Notes: generated by a model from the sequence alone, not told the origin. Positions 1 through 8,472 are shown, numbered from the stretch's first letter. The stretch is DNA of 64,000 bases from Spongiactinospora sp. TRM90649 (GCF_029382225.1 NZ_JARLTC010000003.1:62001-126000); one strand, 5' to 3'. A program made the numbers and translations.

Positions 1-16
1 ACCGAAGGGCGGCCAA

Positions 17-1171
17 ATGGGCTTGCGTGTGCGCGTGAGCATTGCCTTTGTCGCGATTGCGACCATGGTTTTAGCCGTCGCCGGCACCACCGTTCCCGCT
101 TCGGCGGCCGGTGCCGGTGACGTCATCTCGGCACAGTCAGTGAGCTTGTACTACGACCCCACCAAGCTGGTGAAGGTCCCGGCGAAGGTCTGGAAGATCC
201 TCTACCGCTCCACCTCGGCGCGAGGCACGGCGGTGCAGGTCTCCGGAACCGTGCTGGTACCGAACGGCTCGTACTCCGGCACCCGGCCGATCGTCGGGTA
301 CGCCATGGGCACCCACGGCCTCGGCGACCAGTGCGCGCCGTCGGCGTTGATGCAACAGGGCAAGGACCAAGAGATCGCGTTGATCAGCCTGCTGCTGGCC
401 AAGGGCTGGGCCGTCGCGGTCACCGACTACGAGGGACTGGGCACTCCCGGCCTGCACACCTACATGGCCGGTATCTCGCAGGGCCAGGCCGTGCTCGACT
501 CGATCAGGGCGGCCACCCGCGTTCCGGGCTCTGGTCTGTCCGCGTCGGCGAAGGTCGGCGTGATCGGCTACTCCCAGGGCGGCGCCTCGGCGGGCTGGGC
601 GGCCCAGCTCCAGCCCAGCTACGCCCCTGAGCTGCAACTGCGCGGCGTCGCCGCGGGCGGCGTCCCGGCCGACCTGCAGCGGGTCGCGGCCAACCTGGAC
701 GGCACGTCGAACTTCGGCCTGTCGGCCGCCGCGGGTATCGGCCTCAACGCCGCCTACCCGGAACTGAGTTTGGACGCCTACCTCACCGCCGAGGGCCGCA
801 CGCTGTTCACCGACGTCAGCGACGACTGCGGTGGCGCGATCAACTCCAAGCTGAGCGGACGGCGGCTCTCCCAGCTCACCACCACCGACGTGATGAACCT
901 GCCCGCCTGGCAGGCGCGTCTCGCCGAGACCCGGCTCGGCTCCCGGACCCCGGGCGTGCCGGTCTACCTTTACCACGGTGACAACGACGAGGTGATCCCG
1001 CTCGCCGTCGGCCAGACCCTCCGCCGCGACTGGTGCAACCGAGGCGCCAAGGTCCTGTGGACCCCGCTACCCGCCCCCAACCACGTGGCCGGCGCGGTCG
1101 AAGGCGCCCCGCTGGCCATCACCTGGCTGCACACCCGCTTCAACAACCTGCCCGTCCTGTCCAACTGCTGA
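17..1171 (+). CDS. Secreted lipase-family alpha/beta hydrolase
   Basis: A 384-aa exported serine hydrolase of the fungal/actinobacterial secretory lipase (LIP) family, expected to cleave acylglycerols or other esters outside the cell. An N-terminal signal peptide ends near Ala-Ser-Ala-Ala at residues 28-31. The nucleophile elbow is GYSQGG with Ser186; the likely acid lies in YHGDNDE (about residue 322) and the likely His in PAPNHVAG near the C terminus. A GAAGGG ribosome-binding site lies just upstream of the ATG. Length is normal for the family. The gene stands alone and is closed by a strong hairpin. The exact substrate cannot be read from the sequence. Confidence 0.88.
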   Translation: MGLRVRVSIAFVAIATMVLAVAGTTVPASAAGAGDVISAQSVSLYYDPTKLVKVPAKVWKILYRSTSARGTAVQVSGTVLVPNGSYSGTRPIVGYAMGTHGLGDQCAPSALMQQGKDQEIALISLLLAKGWAVAVTDYEGLGTPGLHTYMAGISQGQAVLDSIRAATRVPGSGLSASAKVGVIGYSQGGASAGWAAQLQPSYAPELQLRGVAAGGVPADLQRVAANLDGTSNFGLSAAAGIGLNAAYPELSLDAYLTAEGRTLFTDVSDDCGGAINSKLSGRRLSQLTTTDVMNLPAWQARLAETRLGSRTPGVPVYLYHGDNDEVIPLAVGQTLRRDWCNRGAKVLWTPLPAPNHVAGAVEGAPLAITWLHTRFNNLPVLSNC

Positions 1172-1184
1172 CCCCCTGAACGAC

Positions 1185-1218
1185 CCGCCCCGTGATCACT
1201 CACGTGATCACGGGGCGG
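1185..1218 (+). terminator. Hairpin terminator after the lipase gene
   Basis: A perfect 15-bp stem, CCGCCCCGTGATCAC at 1185-1199 pairing with 1204-1218, with a TCAC loop, begins 13 bases after the lipase stop codon and is followed by TTTC. It is close to an ideal intrinsic terminator for a GC-rich actinomycete. Confidence 0.85.
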
Positions 1219-1303
1219 TTTCAGGTCCTACGACCAATGATGTACGGCGGCCCCGGCCGTGGCCCGAGGCGACCGCCGGGTGGGACGGCATAGCGTCGAG
1301 GCC

Positions 1304-1954
1304 ATGAAGATCGGAATTCTCGGAACCGGCCACGTAGGGCGGGCGCTGGCCATCGGCTGGGCCGGCGGGAGCCACGACGTCGTCCTCGGATCACGGCGGC
1401 CGGAGGACGCCGCGTCGCGTGCCGAACTGGCGACCGTACGGGAAGCGGGCGTACCGGTCCTGGACCCGTACTCAGCCGTCGCGGGCGCGGACGTGGTGGT
1501 CAACGCGACCCCCGGCACCGTGTCCGTGCCGCTGCTCACCGAGATCGGCGCCCCGGCCCTGGCCGGGAAGGCGCTGCTCGACGTCGCGGTCGGCTTCCGG
1601 GAGGACGGCACGCTCTCCCACCTCGAAGAGAGCCTGGGAGAGGAGATCCAGCGCACATTCCCGGACACGAAGGTCGTCAAGACGCTCTGCACCATCGACG
1701 CGCAGCTCATGGTCGCCCCCGAGTCGCTGCGGGGCCCGAGCACGGTCTTCCTGTCAGGGGACGACGCCGACGCCAAACGCAGGGTCGGCGGCCTCCTGAA
1801 CGACCTGGGCTGGCCCCCTGACTCCCTGCTCGACCTGGGAGGCATCCCCACGGCCCGGGGCCAGGAGCACTACAGCCTGCTCTTCATGGGAATCGCCGAC
1901 GCCATCGGCTCATACGGTTTCGGGATCCAGGTGGTCCCTCCGAGCCGCGGCTGA
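1304..1954 (+). CDS. NADPH-dependent F420 reductase-family protein
   Basis: A 216-aa Rossmann-fold protein of the F420-dependent NADP oxidoreductase family. The N terminus MKIGILGTGHVGRAL holds the GxGxxG dinucleotide loop, and VVLGSRRPED follows as the second strand with the Ser-Arg-Arg pair typical of NADP(H) phosphate binding. Members move hydride between NADPH and coenzyme F420, or are oxidoreductases of unknown substrate. The ATG at 1304 is preferred over an upstream in-frame start at 1259 because the Rossmann strand begins exactly there. It is monocistronic and convergent with the next minus-strand ORF. Family is clear; substrate is not. Confidence 0.8.
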   Translation: MKIGILGTGHVGRALAIGWAGGSHDVVLGSRRPEDAASRAELATVREAGVPVLDPYSAVAGADVVVNATPGTVSVPLLTEIGAPALAGKALLDVAVGFREDGTLSHLEESLGEEIQRTFPDTKVVKTLCTIDAQLMVAPESLRGPSTVFLSGDDADAKRRVGGLLNDLGWPPDSLLDLGGIPTARGQEHYSLLFMGIADAIGSYGFGIQVVPPSRG

Positions 1955-1962
1955 AGGCGAGA

Positions 1963-2298
1963 TCAGCGGAGCACCTGCCCGATCTGCTCCACGGTCAACT
2001 GCCGGGCGTCCCAGAGCAGCCCCACCGTATCGACGACCTCCTCGGGGAACGGGACGGCGGGCGCGGCCCGGCGGACACCGGCCAGCGAGTCCGGCACGGC
2101 GGCCGGAACCCCGAGCACGGCGCCGCGGCGCCCCGGCCACCACCGGCAACCGAGCCGCATCCCCAGTCGCTCCGCGACCCGCCGAAGGAACTCCTCCCCC
2201 GGAGGCCACTCCGGAGGCACCGCGGCAACCGCACCTCGCGGCCCCGCCAGAAGGTCTCCGGAGGGGCCGCGGTTCGTTCGCGCTATGGCCGCTTCCAG
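1963..2298 (-). CDS. Uncharacterised small ORF, start unresolved
   Basis: An open frame of about 110 codons ending at 1963 that reads like protein in its C-terminal part, for example PPEWPPGEEFLRRVAERLG and a closing helix with LTVEQIGQVLR. No good ATG or GTG with a ribosome-binding site is visible at its 5' end. The coordinates given start at a CTG (2298); an in-frame ATG at 2385 would overlap the previous gene by about 100 bases. It may be a separate gene, or the C-terminal half of the zinc-ribbon gene at 2283-2651 split by a frameshift. No family recognised. Confidence 0.35.
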   Translation of the reverse strand: MEAAIARTNRGPSGDLLAGPRGAVAAVPPEWPPGEEFLRRVAERLGMRLGCRWWPGRRGAVLGVPAAVPDSLAGVRRAAPAVPFPEEVVDTVGLLWDARQLTVEQIGQVLR

Positions 2299-2651
2299 CC
2301 AATGCTCTGTGGCAGCACACCCTTCTCCCAGAGGCGGTCGAGCCTGGCGAGGAGCCTGGGCAGGGTCCTGTCGAATTCCTCCCATGCCTCCGGGTCCAGC
2401 TCGCGCCACCGGTCGGAGATGACCAGACCGGGTGGCAGCGGGCCCGTCGAGCCGGCCACCCTGCGGCACGCGGCGCACCAGGTGTAGCCGATCATCGCGG
2501 GACGATCCGCGTGCCGCGTGTTCCTGAGGTACGTGCGAACGGACACCTCTCCGCACGCGGGGCAGCGCCACTCCGACTGGTCCCGAAGGAAATTCCGCTC
2601 TCTTCCGAGAGCCTCAAGCTCCATGGGGGTGAAGCGCCCTAGCTGCAGCAT
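2283..2651 (-). CDS. Small zinc-ribbon protein of unknown function
   Basis: A 122-aa protein with two CxxC knuckles, WRCPACGE (about residues 28-35) and YTWCAACRR (about 56-64), which together form a classic zinc ribbon, followed by a helical tail. The ATG is preceded by GAAGGACGGG. It lies downstream of the Rhs toxin and its candidate immunity gene on the same strand, beyond a terminator. Gene-array context of this kind often holds extra immunity or orphan genes, but no immunity family was recognised and the function is unknown. The C terminus overlaps the next ORF, so a frameshift between the two is possible. Confidence 0.5.
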   Translation of the reverse strand: MLQLGRFTPMELEALGRERNFLRDQSEWRCPACGEVSVRTYLRNTRHADRPAMIGYTWCAACRRVAGSTGPLPPGLVISDRWRELDPEAWEEFDRTLPRLLARLDRLWEKGVLPQSIGWKRP

Positions 2652-2709
2652 TGGCCCGTCCTTCGCCGGAAGATCGCCAACGTGGTCACAGACGGCGTTC
2701 GCCGCGAAA

Positions 2710-2736
2710 GCCCCGTCAGGACGTGCCTGACGGGGC
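2710..2736 (-). terminator. Hairpin terminator after the immunity gene
   Basis: An 11-bp perfect stem, GCCCCGTCAGG at 2710-2720 and its complement at 2726-2736, with a five-base loop. Read on the minus strand it follows the stop of the candidate immunity gene by 17 bases and is trailed by TTTC, as expected for an intrinsic terminator ending the toxin-immunity unit. Confidence 0.8.
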
Positions 2737-2753
2737 GTCCGCCGCGCCGTCGG

Positions 2754-3095
2754 TCAGCGCGGTAGGCGGGACAGCATCCGCGCCAGATCGTCTGGAAATT
2801 CCGTTCTGTGCGGCTCGGCGCAATATCTCACGGCTGCGGCCGCTGAGACCAACTCCATGGCCGAGTACCCCCCGCTCGACAGCATTCTCGCGGCCATTCC
2901 CAGAGGAACCACGAAGTCCGCCTGGGCGCCGTCCGACAGCGTTTCGAGCAGTCCGGATTCCTCCGAAAGCACTCGCTCGACGATCGAGCTCAGGACTCGC
3001 GCCAGTTCCGGGCCGTCCGTCTCGCGGGAAAGCTCGATCATGTCTTCGTATTCGGCGAAGCCGAATCGATTGATCCGGCGATGTTCTCTGCTCAC
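2754..3095 (-). CDS. Candidate immunity protein for the Rhs deaminase toxin
   Basis: A 113-aa acidic helical protein starting VSREHRRINRFGF and ending MLSRLPR. The GTG start at 3095 is chosen because an AAGGAAA ribosome-binding site is made by the bases of and just after the Rhs stop codon TAA (3108-3106). The gene is thus 10 bases downstream and almost certainly translationally coupled. A small soluble protein immediately after a polymorphic toxin is the standard position of a cognate immunity protein, which would bind and block the toxin tip in the producing cell. No named immunity family (SUKH, SMI1 and the like) was recognised. A longer reading from an ATG at 3185 would overlap the toxin and lacks such a site. 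Confidence 0.65.
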   Translation of the reverse strand: MSREHRRINRFGFAEYEDMIELSRETDGPELARVLSSIVERVLSEESGLLETLSDGAQADFVVPLGMAARMLSSGGYSAMELVSAAAAVRYCAEPHRTEFPDDLARMLSRLPR

Positions 3096-3108
3096 CGTGA
3101 TTTCCTTA

Positions 3109-3492
3109 CCAGCGGATTCCTTGATGTCGCAGCCTGGGTTGGCAGACCAGTTCGCAAGGAGTGGCAGACGTGCCGTGCGCGCCACCGGGGGGCGAGTTCA
3201 AACCTCTTACCTTCACCACTTCGAACACATCCCCTCGAACTCCGGCCGCGCCCTCCACCTTCTCGGCTTTGATGAGGCACATGGTCTCGGCGCATCCCGC
3301 GTGGTAACGGCCGTCCGATGGGGTGAACCGCCGGACGAGGTCGTCCACCGCTCCGCCGGGAGTCGGCGTCATGTCGTGACCTGAGTGACCGTAATAGGTC
3401 TGCCCTGAGGGAGATGTGTATTTCGCCGCGAAGAAGGGGCCGTCCTCCTTGTTGAACTGCTCACGCAAACTGTCGGCATACTCCTGGAGATT
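3109..3492 (-). other. YwqJ-like deaminase toxin domain at the Rhs C terminus
   Basis: The last 128 residues of the Rhs protein follow the HINT cleavage site VHNC. They include QTYYGHSGHDMTP, then YHAGCAET (Cys-Ala-Glu at 3294-3286) and finally TPCELVCQP (cysteines at 3156-3154 and 3144-3142). Glycine-His-Ser-Gly-His, then C-A-E, then a closing PC..C zinc pair is the order seen in YwqJ-type bacterial toxin deaminases, where the [HC]xE Glu is the proton shuttle and the Cys residues bind zinc. The closing pair here is spaced C-x3-C. The target base or nucleic acid is unknown. Confidence 0.6.
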
Positions 3493-6400
3493 GTCGCAGT
3501 TGTGGACGAGGACCGGGGTGGCGCCCGTCAGCACGTAGTACGTGTTGATGTCGGCGATGGTGAAGTTGTGGACGCGTTGCCTGGCGGTCGAGGTCTTGGT
3601 CGCGGTGACCTGGACGTAGGTGCCCGCGCTGGTGCGGAGCCACATGCCGGGCTTGAGGCGGTCGGCCTTCAGCCAGGCGCGCTCGCTCTGGACCCAGATC
3701 GGGTGGCCATCGGTGGCGACGAGGTCGCTGGTGGCGGAACCCGTGTCACCGTCGGTGTCGATCGTGATCTTGACGAGCTTCTTGTCGCCTTCGCCGGCGA
3801 TCTGCCGGACGACGGGCTTGGCCCTGGTCTCGCCGGTCTCGGGGTCGGTGGCGAGGACCTTCTCGCCCAGGGCCACCTTCTCGATCGGCTTGGCCGTGCC
3901 GTTGGCCAGGAGCACGAGGGTTCCGGCGGCGAAGCTGTTGGGGCAGCTGTCGGCCTTGGCACCGCGTGACTTCGGGTTTGCGGCCGGTGGTTTGGTCTTG
4001 GCCTTGGCCTTGGCGGCCAGGGCCTTGGCCCTCGCCGCGGTCTCGGCGGCGAGCTTCTTGGCCAATTGCTCGGCCGCGGCCTTGGCGGCGGCTCTCTTGA
4101 CGGCCGCTTCGCGGGCCGCCTTGGCGGCCGCGGCCTTGGCCGCCTCCGCGGCCTTCGCCGCTCCTCGCAGGATGGCTCTGGCCCACTTCAACTGCTGGAA
4201 GAAGTTGATGACGGCCTTGCCGGCCTTCCAGATGGCCTCGATGATCTTCGGGGCCTTGAAGATCTTGCCCCAGGGCAGCGCGCCGACGACCATGGAGACG
4301 CACGCGCCGAGGTCGCCCTTGAGGCAGTTGAGGATGTCGTTGATCCCCAGGATCTCCATCAGGATCTGGCCGCCGGCCTCCAGCACCACGTCCAGCACGG
4401 ACTTGTTCTGGAGCTGCTGGGCCTTGGCCACGTCCTCCGGGCTGGGGCCGGGGTCGGCCCCCTGGCTGGGGGCGGTGTCCCCGTTGGTGGTCGGGCCGTT
4501 GTCGGGCCGCATGCCCGTCCGGTCCGGCCCGGCCGTGATCTGGTTGCCGTTGACGTCGTAGGCGAAGTTCTTGGACACCGTGCTGTCCGGCTTGGCCACG
4601 GTCTCGCGAAGAAGCTGGTCGGCGACGTCGTAGGTGTAGGTGGTGGTGTCGTTGCCCGCGGTGCCGGTCCGCTTCTGCGAGAGGCGGTTGCCCATCAGGT
4701 CGTAGGTGTAGTCGATCCGGCCGGCGGCCTGTGTGCCGGTGCCGCAGGTGGTGGCCGAGTAGCAGGCGGAGGTGACCCGGTCCACGCTGTCGTACGCGTA
4801 GGCGACCTCCTCGGTGCGGTCACCTCGGCGGGTGACGACCTTGGTGGGGTTGCCGACCTGGTCGAGCGTCAGGTCGAACGCCGACACCGGAGCGGCGTCG
4901 CCGTTCGCCGTGGCGATCGAGGTCAGCCGTCCCGACTCGTCGTAGGCCCGCTTCTCGGTCAGCCCGCCGGTGGGCAGGGTGGTGGAGACGCGACGGCCAG
5001 CCGGGTCGTACTTGAACGTCCATTCCGACGCCCCGCCCGCGACGCCGCCGGACACGTTGTGCGAGGTGATCCGGCTGTCGCCGTCGTAGTCGGCGGTGAC
5101 CTTCGTGCCGTCCGGATGCGGGCGCGAGGTGATGTTGCCGCGCTCGTCGTAGGCGTAGGTGAAGGTCTGGTCGGACTGCCCGGCGGTCTTGCGGGTGACC
5201 GTCTTGATCTGGTCCTCGTCGTCGTAGACGACCTCGCGGACGCCGGTCGGGTCGCCGTAGGCCGTGGTGCGGTCCTTGGCGTCGTAGGCGAACGTGTGGA
5301 CCGGGCCCTGCGAGCCCAGGGTGGTCTTGGTGCGACGGCTCAGGATGTCGTAGTCGATGCTCACCGTGCGCTTGGCGCGCTCCTCCGGCGACACCCACTC
5401 AGGGCCGTTGATGGTGATCGCGGTCCGCGGGTTGCTCTCCGCGTCGTAGGTGACCTCGACCCGGCGGGACAGCGGGTCGGCGCGGGTGATCAGCCGCCCG
5501 GCGTCGTCGTAGGCCATCCGGGTGTAGCGGCCCAGCGGGTCGCGCACCGACTCCAGCATGCCGTCGATGCTGTAGGTGTAGACCGTGGAACGGGCCTCGG
5601 GGTCGTACGGGCTGTACGGCGTCTCCGGGGTGTGCACCGTGCGCAGCAGATTGTCCTCGTTGAACGTCTGATGCGTGGTGCGGCCCTTGGCGTCGGTCGT
5701 GGCGATCAGCCGGTTGACGCCGTCGTACGTCGCGGTGGACGCGTTGCCCAGCGGGTCGATGATCTTCGTCTGGTTGCCCGCCCGGTCGTACTCGTACCGG
5801 GTGGTGTACCTGTCCGGGTCGGCGCCCTCGACGTTGCCGCGCGGCTCGGTCACCGCGACCAGCAGGCCGTCGTCGTCGTACTTCCAGGTGGTGACCCCGC
5901 CGACGGCGTTGGTCTCCTTGATCGGGTTGCCGGCCTTGTCGTACTCGGTCTTGGTGGTCTTGCCGCCGGCGTCGGTGATCTCGGTCTGCCGCCCCGAGTC
6001 GTCGTAGGCCATCCGCGTCCTACGACCGAGGTTGTCGGTGGTAGAGGTGATCTGGCCGTTGTTGTCCCGGCCGAACGTGGACTCCTTGTTCAGCTCGTCG
6101 ATCTTCGAGCTGGTCCGGTCGAGCGGGTCGGTCTTGATGTCCCGGTCGGTGAAACCGCCGCCGGGGTACGGGTGCCGCACCCGCACCGGGTTGTCGTCGG
6201 CGTCGTAGAAGTACGTGGTCGTGTAGTCGGCCTTGTTCGCCCCCGGCTCGTTGCCCAGCGGGGAGGTGGTCGTCTTCAGCAGGCCCTCGGCGTTGTAGGT
6301 GTAGCTGGTGGTGATCGGCGCGCGGGTCCGCAGCAGCACCGACGCGGTGGCCTGACGGCCGGCCTAGGTGTAGGTGTAGGTGCTGGTGCGCCGCTCGTGG

Positions 6401-7114
6401 TCGACCTTCTGGAGCAGCCCGTTGGCGAAGTAGTAGTAGTTCGTCGTCTGCCCCATCGGGGTCTGCACGCGAACCTGCCGGCCGGTCTCGTCGAAGCCGC
6501 TGCGCCAGGCGTTGTTCTTGCCGGGCTCCTGCGTGCTGGTCAGCCGGTCCTGGGCGTCGTAGGCGTACCTGGTGGTGTAGGCCGCCGGGTTCCCGCCGGG
6601 CACCGTGCCGCGCGGGTCGATCGAGGCGATACGGCGGCCGGTCACGTCGTAGACGACCTCGGCCCGCCGTCCCTCCGGAGAGGCCGACGCCTTGATCAGA
6701 CCGGAGTTCGGCCCGCCCTGCGGCAGGTACTCGAACCGGGTGACCTTGCCGCGCTGGTCGGTGGTGGAGGTCCGCAGGCCGCGCGAGTCGTACGCGCTGG
6801 TGATCGTGTTGCCGTCGGGGTCCTCGCTCTTCACGAGTTCGTTGAACTCGTTGTAGGTGTCCTTCCAGACCTTGCCGTTGGCGTCGGTGTGCTCGGTCGG
6901 GTTGTTGTTTCCTTGTCGTAGCGGTGGTTGTCGGTGTCACCGGTACCGTGCTGGGTGTAGACCAGCGTGTTGCCCCGGTAACCGTCCCAGGTCACCACGC
7001 CGTCGGCGTCGGTGGTCGTGGCCTCCTGCTTGGCGGCGTCCCACGCGGGCGGTGCCCTGCTTGACCTGCGGCACCGGCGGCGGCGCGGCCTGGGCCACGG
7101 CCGCGTCCACCGGC

Positions 7115-7144
7115 GCGACGAACGACGCGACGAACGACGCGACG
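7115..7144 (-). repeat. 12-bp tandem repeat in the Rhs signal peptide
   Basis: Two and a half copies of GCGACGAACGAC run in tandem at 7115-7144. On the minus strand they encode the repeated VASFVASFVA core of the Rhs signal peptide. Slippage at this site would change signal-peptide length in steps of four residues. Confidence 0.6.
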
Positions 7145-7328
7145 AGCGTCAGGGTGAGTAAGGGAATCTGAATTCGGGCATGCCGAAATCGGCCTTTGGC
7201 GAGCAAAGCTCGGAACCTCCCCCGTGGAGGACGACAGTGAAATACCGTCGACTATCCGATTACAGATTCGAAGGAAGGCAGACAACGCACTGGACTACAA
7301 CCAGTGATCTGGTAAGCCACACTCCGTT

Positions 7329-7357
7329 ACATAATGTCGGCATAAGCCGCTTGACAA
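7329..7357 (-). promoter_or_regulatory. Candidate promoter of the Rhs locus
   Basis: On the minus strand TTGTCA (7357-7352) is followed after exactly 17 bases by TTATGT (7334-7329), a fair match to a primary-sigma promoter, about 120 bases before the Rhs TTG start. It lies in a gene-free stretch of about 345 bases (7207-7552) that is visibly less GC-rich than its surroundings. The only other clear feature there is the palindrome at 7405. Confidence 0.4.
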
Positions 7358-7404
7358 ATGCTTCACGAGATGGCGAACCATCCGCCGACCTGGAGTGCAA
7401 TCGC

Positions 7405-7420
7405 CTTGGATCGATCCAAG
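7405..7420. promoter_or_regulatory. Perfect 16-bp palindrome upstream of the Rhs promoter
   Basis: CTTGGATCGATCCAAG reads the same on both strands. It lies about 50 bases upstream of the candidate Rhs -35 box and could be a dimeric repressor site. No adjacent regulator remains intact. Confidence 0.3.
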
Positions 7421-7552
7421 TGCGGCATCTGCGACAGCGGAGCGTCGCGTGGGGAACCCGTCGCGGTACGCGATCGGGGCTCTGTGATCTGCCGAAACCC
7501 GAACGGCGCGGGCGAGACCGCGAGCGTCATAACATCGCGGTATAGCTAGATC

Positions 7553-7835
7553 TTATAGACCGAAATCAACGGGAACGGAACCGTCGAGCGCGACCTCGAT
7601 GTACCGCCGCCAGTCGCCCGCGCCGTTGCGGATCACCGCCGCCAGGCCGCAGATGACCATGTTGACGTCGCCGGTCGTCACGTCCTCGCCGATCGCGCCG
7701 TGCGCCCGCGCCCGGTCGACCAGCCCGCCCGCGACGGCGAGCAGCGCCTCACGGGTCTCCCTCCCCTGCCCGCGCGCGCCCATGGCCTTCTCCACGACCT
7801 CGGACATGCCGCGATCGTCCGCCGACACCTCGCCC
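7553..7835 (-). pseudogene. TetR-family regulator remnant (C-terminal part only)
   Basis: The minus-strand frame ending at 7553 reads GMSEVVEKAMGARGQ, then GLVDRARAHGAIGEDVTTGD and IEVALDGSVPVDF. This is the ligand-binding and dimerisation end of a TetR-type repressor of the class with a conserved ARAxGxxRxDVTxxD segment. There is no helix-turn-helix upstream; similarity stops near 7835, where a plus-strand fragment of a different gene begins. The start codon is gone, so no functional repressor can be made. Confidence 0.6.
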
Positions 7836-7849
7836 ATGTGGCGCACGGG

Positions 7850-7992
7850 CGGCTGCACGGCGTGCCCACCCCGGTCAACGCGGTGCTCCAGCGCCTGGCG
7901 GCGGAGTTCGCCCGCGACCGCAGGCCGCCCGGCTCCCTCCCCGGTCGAGGCGCTGACCGTCGCGATCAAGGCCGGGACCACCGGGAGCTGAA
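7850..7992 (+). pseudogene. Ketopantoate-reductase (PanE/ApbA)-like remnant, C-terminal end
   Basis: The plus strand reads GRLHGVPTPVNAVLQRLAAE then FARDRRPPGSLP in one frame. After a frame change the sequence ends VEALTVAIKAG..S with TGA at 7992. The HGVPTPVN..LQRL segment is characteristic of the C-terminal helical domain of 2-dehydropantoate 2-reductases. Everything 5' of it is missing. It abuts the TetR remnant head to head, suggesting that one deletion took out the 5' parts of a divergent pair. Confidence 0.5.
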
Positions 7993-7998
7993 ACCCGA

Positions 7999-8472
7999 TC
8001 AGGGCAGGGCGATGCCGCCGCCGTACAGGCGGGCGACCCGGATCCTGATGACCACGCGACGGTCCTCCACCATGTTCCGCAGGAACACCGCCTCGTCCTC
8101 GGGTCGCTCGAACGGCGCCTGCATGCCGAGGAGTTCCCGGCCGGTCTCGTCGCCCGGCTCGGCGCTGGGCGGAGACACCTCCGCCTCCCCGGCGGCGACC
8201 GCGTACGCCATGAAGTCGGTCGTCGAGACGTACAGCGCACACCGGGGGTCGGCGGCCAGCCGCCGCACCTTGACGCGGCCCTCGATGGAGCTGATCCGGA
8301 TGATCCGCTCCGCCGGGTCCCACGCGTAGGCCACGGTGGACATGACCGGACGGCCGTCCTTGCCGTTGGTGGCCAGCGCGCCCATCCGCTGCTCGCCGAG
8401 CAGCCGGATCAGGTCTTCCTCAGACGGAGTGGCGGGTCCCGGGCCCCGGCCCGGTTCGTACGCCTGCGTCAT
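7999..8472 (-). CDS. PPOX-class (pyridoxamine-oxidase-fold) F420/FMN-dependent enzyme
   Basis: A 157-aa split-barrel flavin/deazaflavin enzyme. An N-terminal SEEDLIRLLGEQRMGALAT is followed by GRPVMSTVAYAWD and IRISSIEGRVKVRRLAADPR, the usual PPOX cofactor-binding strands. Such proteins reduce small substrates with F420H2 or FMN; substrate unknown. The ATG at 8472 lies eight bases after the stop of the GlnH-like gene, so it is probably the last gene of the PknG island, though its link to signalling is not obvious. Confidence 0.78.
   Translation of the reverse strand: MTQAYEPGRGPGPATPSEEDLIRLLGEQRMGALATNGKDGRPVMSTVAYAWDPAERIIRISSIEGRVKVRRLAADPRCALYVSTTDFMAYAVAAGEAEVSPPSAEPGDETGRELLGMQAPFERPEDEAVFLRNMVEDRRVVIRIRVARLYGGGIALP

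Larger units (their letters stand above)
3106..7206 (-). pseudogene. Rhs/YD-repeat polymorphic toxin with HINT and deaminase tip, disrupted
   Basis: One decayed Rhs gene of about 1,360 codons. From a TTG at 7206 (GGGAGG upstream) come a signal peptide and then YD-type repeats of the TYTYN, YDADDNP and YDxxGR sort, in three broken pieces. Frame is lost near 7050 between KQGT and WDAAKQEAT, and again near 6916, where TACGACAAGGAAAC lacks one G relative to an open YDKGNNNP reading. An in-frame TAG at 6366-6364 follows TSTYTYT. From 6339 a single frame runs to 3106. It holds more YD repeats, an Ala/Lys-rich helical linker (about 3960-4160), a pretoxin HINT domain ending in VHNC (3496-3945) and a C-terminal deaminase-like domain. 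Intact homologues are secreted or surface-displayed toxins for killing competitors. The lesions could be real decay or assembly errors; the tip and immunity gene remain intact. Confidence 0.75.

Noticed and set aside
6364-6366. Readthrough or selenocysteine-like recoding at the in-frame stop of the Rhs gene.
   Set aside because: The stop is TAG, there is no recoding structure, and two further frameshifts upstream show plain gene damage.
4066-6921. A 951-codon open frame on the plus strand opposite the Rhs gene.
   Set aside because: It is the GC-skewed shadow of the Rhs coding strand; its Gly/Arg/Val-rich translation has no domain or realistic composition.
7180-7545. A 121-codon plus-strand frame in the region upstream of the Rhs gene.
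   Set aside because: No ribosome-binding site or protein-like pattern; it overlaps the Rhs signal peptide and the promoter.
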